This document shows positions 5,928-12,274 of a DNA stretch of 12,274 nt, piece by piece (within the stretch, counting starts at the first letter, position 1; each line of letters starts with the position of its first letter). The position numbers were made by a program, and so were the translations under genes. This stretch comes from Proteiniphilum sp. UBA5267 (GTDB taxonomy: Bacteria; Bacteroidota; Bacteroidia; Bacteroidales; Dysgonomonadaceae): NCBI GenBank assembly GCA_002411515.1, contig DHTF01000064.1:682-12955 (forward strand), given 5' to 3'. The notes beneath the pieces were generated by a model. The model searched no databases, was not told the origin of the DNA, and saw only the letters and a program-made list of their open reading frames with translations.

Positions 5928-6824
5928 TTATTTTTCTTCTAACAGTGAAACAATATGCTCTAAATCTATATCGGACGATGCCGGTATTCTAAGTTCTTCG
6001 GTGTTTTTTAATGTCCTGTCATAATAATAGTATTGGAGATAGAGACCATGAAAAGGTTTTTCAATCGCCTTCACTTTTTGGATATCCGAAAGTGGAAAAT
6101 CCCAATTATGAAAAGTGCCGTTGACGTAAGCAAATTTCCGTCCAATCAAAATAATTCCGTCTCCGTTGAGGTTTTTTTTGCGGTATAAAACAGGCATACC
6201 GAATGCAAAAGCAGAAATTAAAACAATCAGCGCAATCATCGCCATAAACATTTCACCCTTACCTTCATCAATGAAAAGAATAAAAATGCCAAAAATAACC
6301 ACAATCATAACAGTAGTAATCCACAAAATGCCTTTGTTCTTTTCCTTTTCGTTTTTATAAAGTATGTTGGTGTACTCCAATTTTTCTTCATGGCTGAGTT
6401 GCCAACTCGCAATTAAACTTTCACCCGAAATGAGAGTTTTCATTTTTTTCGCTCTACTTCCAAATATTAAGGCAACAATTAAACCTGTCAGCACCATAAA
6501 TATGCTGATTAAAGTGACAGCATAAACCTGATACAATGGATTACCTTCGGTAAAAGTGAGATAAATTAGAATTCCTCCAATAAGTGCTACGATTAACGAA
6601 ATAACAACTGTTTTTTGTTGATTATTCTTTACTTTGAGTTTGCGGTTGATTTTTTGCACATCGATATTGGATTCGACGATTTCTTCTCGCTCTTGTGTAT
6701 TTTCTTTTAGCTCATTTACTGCCTTATCTTTAGAAGTGAATTTTGGTTGTTTTATTCCACAATTTGGGCAGAATTTGTCGTTCGCAAGGACTTCATTTCC
6801 GCAATTCTTACATATTCTTTCCAT
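5928..6824 (-). CDS. Zinc-ribbon protein with four membrane helices and PH-like tail
   Basis: A 298-residue protein. The N-terminus is a short zinc ribbon (C5, C8, C19, C22; CKNCG and CPNCG). A charged, Glu/Lys-rich linker runs to about residue 70, then two hydrophobic segments (about 72-91 and 100-122), a soluble loop of about 40 residues, and two more (about 165-185 and 192-214). The last 80 residues look like a beta-rich bacterial PH-like domain (GDGIILIGRKFAYVNGTF, then LYLQYYYYDR), ending in a helix DLEHIVSLLEEK. By the positive-inside rule, ribbon and tail are both cytoplasmic. Ribbons of this kind at the start of membrane proteins are widespread and usually unexplained. Its ATG shares a base with the stop of the preceding ribbon gene (TAATG), so their translation is coupled. 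PH-like assignment is a judgement by eye. Confidence 0.75.
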   Translation of the reverse strand: MERICKNCGNEVLANDKFCPNCGIKQPKFTSKDKAVNELKENTQEREEIVESNIDVQKINRKLKVKNNQQKTVVISLIVALIGGILIYLTFTEGNPLYQVYAVTLISIFMVLTGLIVALIFGSRAKKMKTLISGESLIASWQLSHEEKLEYTNILYKNEKEKNKGILWITTVMIVVIFGIFILFIDEGKGEMFMAMIALIVLISAFAFGMPVLYRKKNLNGDGIILIGRKFAYVNGTFHNWDFPLSDIQKVKAIEKPFHGLYLQYYYYDRTLKNTEELRIPASSDIDLEHIVSLLEEK

Positions 6825-7507
6825 TATTTTTTCTTTTTATTCCCATTGAAGAGAAGTGTAAAGTCAATGTACAGCAATGCTGCCAAAAGTAAGGAGGTAA
6901 AGGTGAAAAATTGATACATGACATGTTGGTATAATATATATCCAACTAAAACCATCTGCAGCAAAATTATTAGTTTTGTTAGCCAGTTGTATGGTTTTGC
7001 TTTTTTTCGTCGGATGAGAACCATTAAAAGCACAATCAATGAAATTAGTAATATTCTAAGTATTTCGTTATCGTAGTATCCACGAAATCCGATAATTACA
7101 CTGACAATAAGATATAACCATGTCCATATCGTTACGCCACCTTTTACTTCTTCAAACGGGGGTTCCGCAACGTGTGTTGATTTTTTATCACCAGATTCAG
7201 TCTTGATTTTCTTTGATGTTGATTTATCATCAACTGCTGAAGCTTCCTTTTCAGACAAGCTATTGCTAATCGCTTCTTGTACAGCTGAAATTCCTTTTTC
7301 TGTCATTCGCGATACGTTTTTCTGAACAGTAGATTTAGCGTAACTCCGAAGACTACTTTTCAGTTGCTGCTCAACGCCTTTGTACATTTTTTCTTTGTAC
7401 CCTGTCGCAAAAGTCCGCATCTGTTCGACTACGACTTTGGTTCCGCAACCTGGGCAAAATTTTGCTTGACCCATTAGTGGTTGACCACAATTTGTACAAT
7501 ATGCCAT
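6824..7507 (-). CDS. Zinc-ribbon protein with four membrane helices
   Basis: A 227-residue protein starting with a zinc ribbon (C4, C7, C18, C21; CTNCG and CPGCG). About 100 soluble residues follow, with amphipathic helix character and many Ser/Lys (residues 30-120). Four hydrophobic segments lie at about 125-143, 149-165, 177-195 and 198-220, and the protein ends in KKKK, which suggests a cytoplasmic C-terminus. It differs from the next gene in lacking the PH-like tail. It starts 11 bases after the giant gene's stop, with AGGAA just before the ATG, and overlaps the next ribbon gene by one base, so all three are probably on one mRNA. No catalytic motif is seen. A scaffold or small-molecule-sensing role at the inner membrane is possible but unsupported; immunity to a toxic neighbour is another idea without direct evidence. 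Confidence 0.75.
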   Translation of the reverse strand: MAYCTNCGQPLMGQAKFCPGCGTKVVVEQMRTFATGYKEKMYKGVEQQLKSSLRSYAKSTVQKNVSRMTEKGISAVQEAISNSLSEKEASAVDDKSTSKKIKTESGDKKSTHVAEPPFEEVKGGVTIWTWLYLIVSVIIGFRGYYDNEILRILLISLIVLLMVLIRRKKAKPYNWLTKLIILLQMVLVGYILYQHVMYQFFTFTSLLLAALLYIDFTLLFNGNKKKK

Positions 7508-7518
7508 AGTTTTTCCTG

Positions 7519-10500
7519 TTATTTAAAGAGGCTGTCCGCCGGATTTTTCTTGTCAAATTCTTTCAGATCGTTAAATGCTTTTGATATGTCCTTAGAGACA
7601 TCCGTAACGTCTGAATACCCCAATGATTTCAGTTCATTGTTCAAACTCTCAAGATGTGCACCTGATGCATTCACATCAACCTTCGCCTTACTAATCACAT
7701 CCATCGCTTTATTCAGATCGCGTGGCAAATCCTTTATATCCAAATTCATTCCATCCTTGTAGCCCGAGCGTACACCTTTCAATGTACCCACCGCTTTTTT
7801 AGCCTGTGCAAAAGCTTCTGATTCGTTACCGCTTTTCATGGCATTCTCTACTTTGTTTTGATACATTTTACCAGTCTCCTGAGCATCATACAAAGTTGTT
7901 TCTCCGTGTTTTACCTTCGTGATATTCGATTCTTTAATATCTATTTCACCGGTTTCGGGGTTAAACACATGGTCTGAGTAATCTTTACCGGCTTCGGCAT
8001 CAAATCGGTCTGTACCTCTTTGTTGATGTGCTTCTGCCCATTCGGTATCGCTCATTCCGTTAGGTTTTCCGGTAACTTCACCAAAAATTTTATACGATTC
8101 GTTTAGCCAGTTGGTTCTTTGAAGTTCAATCCATTTTTCTGTTCCATCCGCACTTTTCACTTTTCGCAATACACGGTAATCTCGGTCTGTATTTACCGAA
8201 CTTCCTTCTTTTCCCGGAGTTCTGAAATCATCTATTTTTATATCATTCGGATTCAGTTTGTATTCATTGGAAATGTATTCTTTTAAACGAGCATCGTGTT
8301 CGGTGTATATTTTATTACGCGAACGATTAAAAACATCTTTCATTTCCTTTGTTCCATAATTTTGAATTGTTCGAACTTTCGCCGGGTCACGCATAATCTC
8401 GAGCAATTTATCTTGGTCAATTACCTCCTGCCCGTCAACCGTTTTCACGTTTTTCATCATATCGCTTAAAACTTCATCGGGTGTAATTACTTCGTAATTT
8501 CGTTTTAAGGCTTCACGATGCAGCATTCCGGTGAGTTTTTGTACGATTAAATCTTCTGCTATTTGTCTTCCTGTTATCTTTGCAGCCTCAACTACCGACT
8601 TGGTTTGATAAAGGTTGTATAAGAATTCACAACTTATAAATATAGTCCATGCAAGTACACGATTATCTTTTACCACCAACTCGATGTTTTCGATACTCAG
8701 AACCCTTCCTTTTGCCATATTCATGAGCAAAGGCATGATCGTGTCAAGTTGACGTGAAGCAAAAACATCCCATCCCTGCTCGGGTTCATAGATATAGAAA
8801 TTGAGAGCTTCTATCATTTTTGCTTTTATCATACCCGCCGCTGTTGCGCCCAATCCTTTCAGGTAGAAAGAAGTCAACGCACTGAAAGCCAAGTCTCCTG
8901 CCCACTCTGTCCACTCGAGCGTGACGGTGATGGCATTTGCCCAAGCCTCTTCCGATTTGTACCCTTCTGCGCCTTCTGCGAGAATAAGGTTAAAAGCCAC
9001 TTTCCAGATTCTGTTTCGTAACTCTGTAAGGCCTTCTGCTCCCAGCGTCATTTTTCGGAGTTCCAGTAAATCGCGCAACTTGTTTCTGGCATCACCGATA
9101 GGTACATAATTCTCGATGATATACTTGCATTCTTCGTATGCTTTTACCCAATCCGGAAACTCCTCTCCAATACCATAGGTTTTAACCTTGAGAGTTAGAT
9201 TTTTTTCGAAATATTCTGGTCTGTCAGTATCAACGGATGGTGCTTTTACAAGATAATTCAAAACATAGACATCACCCGTGCCGGGAATTTCTTCTTTTGT
9301 CGTAAAATGGTATCGTCCCAAAGGAATATTGGTAACGAGTCCATCAAAAGTGAATTCGGGTTGCAGAACACTCGCAATATTAATGATCTCAGCTTCCTCG
9401 TTGAGTAATTCAAATTGAATATCAGCAAGTCCCTTTTTATCTACCAATACTTGATTCGACTGTTTATCGAAACGATAAAGCGCGAAATCTATATTTTCTT
9501 CGAAAGGCTTACTTGCAAGAATATTGATTTCGTTTTGTTTGGTTACGCCGTCTTTGATTATGAGACCTTCCTGCATCACCATTATATTCAGGTGACGTTC
9601 TAAAGGTTTTTCATCACCCTGAGCGGCAGAAATAACAAGTGTTTCGCTAATAACAGATTCACCTTCTTTGAGCTTCATTAATGGGCCTGTTAGGGTCACT
9701 GAAGCTTTTAGATCACTTTTTGGTTGGATATCAATATTTGTGACAGGTTCGCAGGGTTCAGAACCGTGCCGGTATTCCCCACTGAACTTCCATCCTTTTT
9801 CATCTCCTGCATCGTTAATCCAAACATCGAAGGTAATCTCGCTCATATCGTCTGAAACGGGGAAAGTAGCTTCATCAATTTCGGTTTCCAGTTTGCAATC
9901 GAGTAAAGCTATTTCCAAATCGTGCATCAATGGAGCTTCTCCTTCGGGAACATCATCCATTTGTAACATCAACTTCACGGAGCTTGGCATATTTGCCGTC
10001 TTGTTATCTGGATTCGGACTCGTACAACCCATGTTTAAAGCAATGTATTCAGCTTCAATAATCGGTTCCGATAAATCTATCCAATCACTTTGTGGTTTGA
10101 AGATAATCTGTTCAGTGAGTTCTGGAATAGACTTATCATTTTCATCCAAAATCCTTGCACGAACTTCAATCACTTGATAAGTATCGGGGCGGAGTGAACG
10201 TTTGTTGTCAGGCAAGGTATCCACTGTAAGCTGCTTTTTTCCTTCAGCTTGTATTTGGATGTTTTTTTGAAACTGATGACCGTCAGCAACCGCTTGTACA
10301 GTAATATTAAAAGAAGCACTATTGGGAGTACCTTGTAAAAGCATTTGTGCTGAAAAGCTTCCTTGCGCCTGAGAGGGGCTTATCCTCAATGCCTTTTCGG
10401 GATTGAGAAGCTGTATTTGTGCCGGATATTTTTGCTGGGTTTTTGGCGTGATTTTATAAACAACAGCTTCTAAAATATCAGGTTTACCGATAGTGAGATT

Positions 10501-11247
10501 GAATTTTTCTTTGTTTAGATTTAGAATATATTTTACTTGTTCTTCTTCCTCCTCTTTTTTCTCTTTTTTCTCCTTTTCCTTTTTCGTTTTATTGTTTTGT
10601 TTTTGTCCCGGTTTTTTCTTGAAAAGCTTCCGGGAAACTGCTATGAGACCACCACCTCCAATTATGCCTACTAACACTTCCCAAGGAATTTCTTCGCTCG
10701 ACTGATTACCTTCAATATCGCTTATTCCTTCGGAAGAGGAACCTTCGAGAGGTGGAGCAAAACCTAATGCTGTAGATGGTGAACTGGTAATCTCATTGAT
10801 ACCGTTGCTGTAAGCCTCTTCCAAAGAAGTTGGCTTATAACTAATAAAGGTTTTAATAAACTGAAATCGATCTTGCTCATGATCTTGTGTTAAAATATAG
10901 TATTCTATTGCTGTAGCAAAAGTTCCATAAGTGGCTAAATAGATGCTTGCGTGCGAAATGGATCCGGGTTCTCTTTGACCGGCCAGATCCTTATTGTGAT
11001 ACTTAATTATATTAGAAACGTCATAACGTCGCTCATCCACCACAGTACCGTTTACAGATATATCGCCAAACTGTTTGTTAATCAACTCTTGTATTGCAGC
11101 GTCGATTTCGGCATCCGAAGGTAATCTATTCCAATACAATGGAGCGTATATATCGCTGGCACTCTTGGTAATAGTTTGGGCAAAAATAGTGATGGGGAAA
11201 AGTAAAAATAGCAGGATAAATGCTGTACATGACTTCATATTTCTCAT
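7519..11247 (-). CDS. Giant membrane-anchored multidomain protein, unknown function
   Basis: A 1242-residue protein that I do not recognise. Regions in order: signal peptide or N-terminal membrane helix (residues 5-23, possible cleavage after FAQ24); a small mixed domain (about 25-150); a Ser/Glu/Gly-rich linker; a membrane helix (about 189-205, VLVGIIGGGGLIAVS); a highly charged Lys then Glu linker (206-238); a beta-rich stretch of several Ig-like modules (about 240-690); a helical region (about 695-960, with a Gly/Ala-rich hydrophobic patch near 783-815); and a charged C-terminal region (about 965-1242). The last contains SSVNTDRDYRVL (1015-1026) and later AHQQRGTDRFDAEAG (1073-1087). If the first segment is cleaved, residues 206-1242 should lie in the cytoplasm, since the helix is followed by lysines. 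ATG at 11247 is taken; ATG at 11238 gives an equally good signal. It heads the operon with two zinc-ribbon genes and the DUF4349 lipoprotein. Confidence 0.8.
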   Translation of the reverse strand: MRNMKSCTAFILLFLLFPITIFAQTITKSASDIYAPLYWNRLPSDAEIDAAIQELINKQFGDISVNGTVVDERRYDVSNIIKYHNKDLAGQREPGSISHASIYLATYGTFATAIEYYILTQDHEQDRFQFIKTFISYKPTSLEEAYSNGINEITSSPSTALGFAPPLEGSSSEGISDIEGNQSSEEIPWEVLVGIIGGGGLIAVSRKLFKKKPGQKQNNKTKKEKEKKEKKEEEEEQVKYILNLNKEKFNLTIGKPDILEAVVYKITPKTQQKYPAQIQLLNPEKALRISPSQAQGSFSAQMLLQGTPNSASFNITVQAVADGHQFQKNIQIQAEGKKQLTVDTLPDNKRSLRPDTYQVIEVRARILDENDKSIPELTEQIIFKPQSDWIDLSEPIIEAEYIALNMGCTSPNPDNKTANMPSSVKLMLQMDDVPEGEAPLMHDLEIALLDCKLETEIDEATFPVSDDMSEITFDVWINDAGDEKGWKFSGEYRHGSEPCEPVTNIDIQPKSDLKASVTLTGPLMKLKEGESVISETLVISAAQGDEKPLERHLNIMVMQEGLIIKDGVTKQNEINILASKPFEENIDFALYRFDKQSNQVLVDKKGLADIQFELLNEEAEIINIASVLQPEFTFDGLVTNIPLGRYHFTTKEEIPGTGDVYVLNYLVKAPSVDTDRPEYFEKNLTLKVKTYGIGEEFPDWVKAYEECKYIIENYVPIGDARNKLRDLLELRKMTLGAEGLTELRNRIWKVAFNLILAEGAEGYKSEEAWANAITVTLEWTEWAGDLAFSALTSFYLKGLGATAAGMIKAKMIEALNFYIYEPEQGWDVFASRQLDTIMPLLMNMAKGRVLSIENIELVVKDNRVLAWTIFISCEFLYNLYQTKSVVEAAKITGRQIAEDLIVQKLTGMLHREALKRNYEVITPDEVLSDMMKNVKTVDGQEVIDQDKLLEIMRDPAKVRTIQNYGTKEMKDVFNRSRNKIYTEHDARLKEYISNEYKLNPNDIKIDDFRTPGKEGSSVNTDRDYRVLRKVKSADGTEKWIELQRTNWLNESYKIFGEVTGKPNGMSDTEWAEAHQQRGTDRFDAEAGKDYSDHVFNPETGEIDIKESNITKVKHGETTLYDAQETGKMYQNKVENAMKSGNESEAFAQAKKAVGTLKGVRSGYKDGMNLDIKDLPRDLNKAMDVISKAKVDVNASGAHLESLNNELKSLGYSDVTDVSKDISKAFNDLKEFDKKNPADSLFK

Positions 11248-11317
11248 ACTATTATTTTATTAGTTACATAAGGTATTGATTGTTCACTTTTTTATTTCTC
11301 TCAGCAAGCGACCTTCG

Positions 11318-11325
11318 CAAAATTA
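11318..11325 (-). promoter_or_regulatory. Candidate promoter -7 box of the giant gene operon
   Basis: Minus-strand TAATTTTG matches TAnnTTTG, 70 bases before the ATG at 11247. No good -33 element is found, and the region is very AT-rich, so a chance match is possible. If real, the leader is about 60 bases. Confidence 0.3.
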
Positions 11326-11390
11326 ATATAATATTTTAAAGTTTTAGTTTTTTTACTATAATATTATTTGCATAGTAAAAATATTTCACC

Positions 11391-11464
11391 TCACACTCAA
11401 AGTACTTGTTCTAGAGTATTTGGCAGATTATTTACAATCTATTGGGAACTTACTTGAAGTGTGA
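11391..11464. other. Nested inverted repeat downstream of the lipoprotein gene
   Basis: TCACACTCAAAGTA (11391-11404) and TACTTGAAGTGTGA (11451-11464) pair over 7 plus 5 bp with a two-by-two mismatch. Inside them AGATT/AATCT (11425-11440) forms a smaller hairpin. Seven T's follow on the plus strand. It lies 23 bases beyond the stop of the lipoprotein gene, so it may be its terminator or a processed RNA structure. The rest of 11248-11487 is AT-rich and shows no gene. Confidence 0.35.
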
Positions 11465-11487
11465 TTTTTTTAGAAAACCTGATTAAC

Positions 11488-12123
11488 TCAATTACGGTAT
11501 CTCTTTTTTGAAACATACTTTAACTCGTTGTTGTCAAAAGCAACCTTTGTCTTATAATGTATGGAAGGACAGCACATGGCATCATTTCCGGAATAGCATG
11601 ATGAATTACCCAGTATCAAATTATTTTTGATCTTTCTTGCTAAAAAGAAACCCATACATCCAGAAACATTTTGGTGACCCGTGACAGTTGCCAATCTATA
11701 TTTCTCATTTTCGTTTATAAATATAAAAATATCTTGTGATGCGCTATTACCGAATTCAGTATGAACACTAATTACAAAATCTTTTTTCGAATCTTTGGTT
11801 AAATCTCCTTCCAAAATAGGAATCGCACCAAATAGTTCCTGATCCTTTATTAAGGGAATGGTTATCATAATTAATAGACCGTCATTCTCTTCATCTTTGT
11901 CCGAGGTATTGTAATATAGTAACTTTATTGCGGTGGTGTCTGCAAATTCTTCCAACCGTGCATTTTCCCCATAAGTTATTTGATAATAATCCTTTATTGA
12001 TTGAACAATGGCCGTATCAAGTTTATCATTCTTGATTTGAAATTGTTCAGGATACTTGTTTTTTAATTGGCCACAGGCTCCTAACAAGACTAAAGACATG
12101 ATGATTACAATTATTATTTTCAT
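11488..12123 (-). CDS. Lipoprotein with acidic repeat-like loop and Cys-rich end
   Basis: A 211-residue protein with a lipoprotein signal (hydrophobic residues 3-14, lipobox LLGAC, Cys17). The mature part contains EGDLTKDSKKDFVISV (105-120), whose D107, D111 and D115 spacing resembles calcium-binding loops of FG-GAP/VCBS-type proteins, although one copy is no proof of a propeller. Near the end is a cysteine group (C156, C176, C184, C185) with the motif NDAMCCPSIHY, which recalls the (D)xMCCPS motif of some secreted bacterial proteins and probably forms disulfides outside the cytoplasm. It is on the same strand as the giant gene but 240 bases upstream, with a possible terminator between them, so it need not be in the same operon. 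I do not recognise a named family. Confidence 0.75.
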   Translation of the reverse strand: MKIIIVIIMSLVLLGACGQLKNKYPEQFQIKNDKLDTAIVQSIKDYYQITYGENARLEEFADTTAIKLLYYNTSDKDEENDGLLIMITIPLIKDQELFGAIPILEGDLTKDSKKDFVISVHTEFGNSASQDIFIFINENEKYRLATVTGHQNVSGCMGFFLARKIKNNLILGNSSCYSGNDAMCCPSIHYKTKVAFDNNELKYVSKKRYRN

Positions 12124-12130
12124 GATTCAA

Positions 12131-12169
12131 GTAATATTATTGTTATCAAAGATCTAGGGGGAATATTAC
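12131..12169. repeat. 8-bp inverted repeat upstream of the lipoprotein gene
   Basis: GTAATATT (12131-12138) and AATATTAC (12162-12169) are perfect inverted copies 23 bases apart, starting 8 bases before the lipoprotein ATG. Between them the minus strand reads GATCTTTG, a partial -7 box. The repeat could be an operator flanking the promoter or a leader hairpin; chance cannot be excluded. Confidence 0.35.
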
Positions 12170-12190
12170 AAAGACATTTCATACAATTAG

Positions 12191-12274
12191 CAGACAATTG
12201 AAGACAATTGAAGACAATTGAAGACAAATGCAGACAAGTGCAGACAAGTGCAGACAAATGCAGACAAGTGAAGA
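12191..12274. repeat. 10-bp tandem repeat, at least 8.4 copies, runs off the window
   Basis: Eight consecutive decamers plus four further bases follow the pattern (C/A)AGACAA(T/A/G)TG without any change in spacing. The first copies (12191-12220) carry ATTG; the later ones alternate AAATG and AAGTG. A decayed unit may precede at 12181. The period is close to one helical turn. Copies that begin with A create TGA, so no plus-strand frame stays open, whereas the minus strand has no stop within the array. It lies upstream of the lipoprotein gene and its full length is unknown. Confidence 0.9.

Noticed and set aside
7519..8800. Polymorphic toxin with the zinc-ribbon proteins as immunity
   Set aside because: No recognised toxin domain, no releasing or secretion motif and no clear immunity family is visible; the idea is kept only as an untested possibility.
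9668..10177. A 169-codon plus-strand open frame
   Set aside because: It is antisense to the giant gene, Ser/Ile-rich with no coherent motifs, has no promoter or partner, and is explained by the complementary reading of a long gene.
10493..10705. Plus-strand Phe/Ser-rich open frame
   Set aside because: It is the complement of the Lys/Glu-rich linker of the giant protein; its composition is a by-product of that.
12191..12274. CRISPR array
   Set aside because: The units are 10 bases with no unique spacers; this is a simple tandem repeat.

Overview
The window reads as chromosomal DNA from a member of the Bacteroidota, probably Bacteroidales. Several genes are preceded by the TAnnTTTG -7 promoter box of that phylum, strong Shine-Dalgarno sequences are rare, and the gene families (small outer-membrane barrels, an AAA_14/DUF4143 ATPase, many lipoproteins) fit. 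Genus cannot be fixed from this sequence. I see no rRNA, tRNA, CRISPR array, insertion sequence or phage gene.

Layout. Bases 1-1653 (+) carry three envelope genes in a row: the 3' part of an outer-membrane beta-barrel, a second barrel, and a small lipoprotein. A long hairpin at 1792-1837 separates them from everything that follows, which lies on the minus strand. Bases 1943-3409 (-) hold a tightly coupled three-gene toxin-antitoxin module: an HTH repressor (hipB), a free-standing HipA N-terminal subdomain (hipS) and a HipA-like kinase lacking that subdomain (hipT). This is the HipBST arrangement. Bases 3638-4870 (-) hold a solitary AAA_14/DUF4143 ATPase with its own AT-rich, repeat-containing promoter.

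Bases 5049-12123 (-) are the least familiar part. Read 5' to 3' it encodes a small lipoprotein (11488-12123), then a 1242-residue protein with a signal peptide, one further membrane segment, a Lys/Glu-rich linker, a long beta-rich stretch and a helical C-terminal half (7519-11247), then two zinc-ribbon membrane proteins that overlap by one base (6824-7507, 5928-6824), and finally a DUF4349-type lipoprotein with a coiled coil and a C-terminal membrane helix (5049-5885). The last four genes are spaced by 11, -1 and 42 bases and look like one operon. All products are membrane-anchored or exported, so they may form an envelope complex, but no function is established from sequence. The window ends in a 10-bp tandem repeat (12191-12274) that runs off the edge.

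The two parts most worth following up are the Bacteroidota HipBST module and the giant-protein/zinc-ribbon/DUF4349 cluster.
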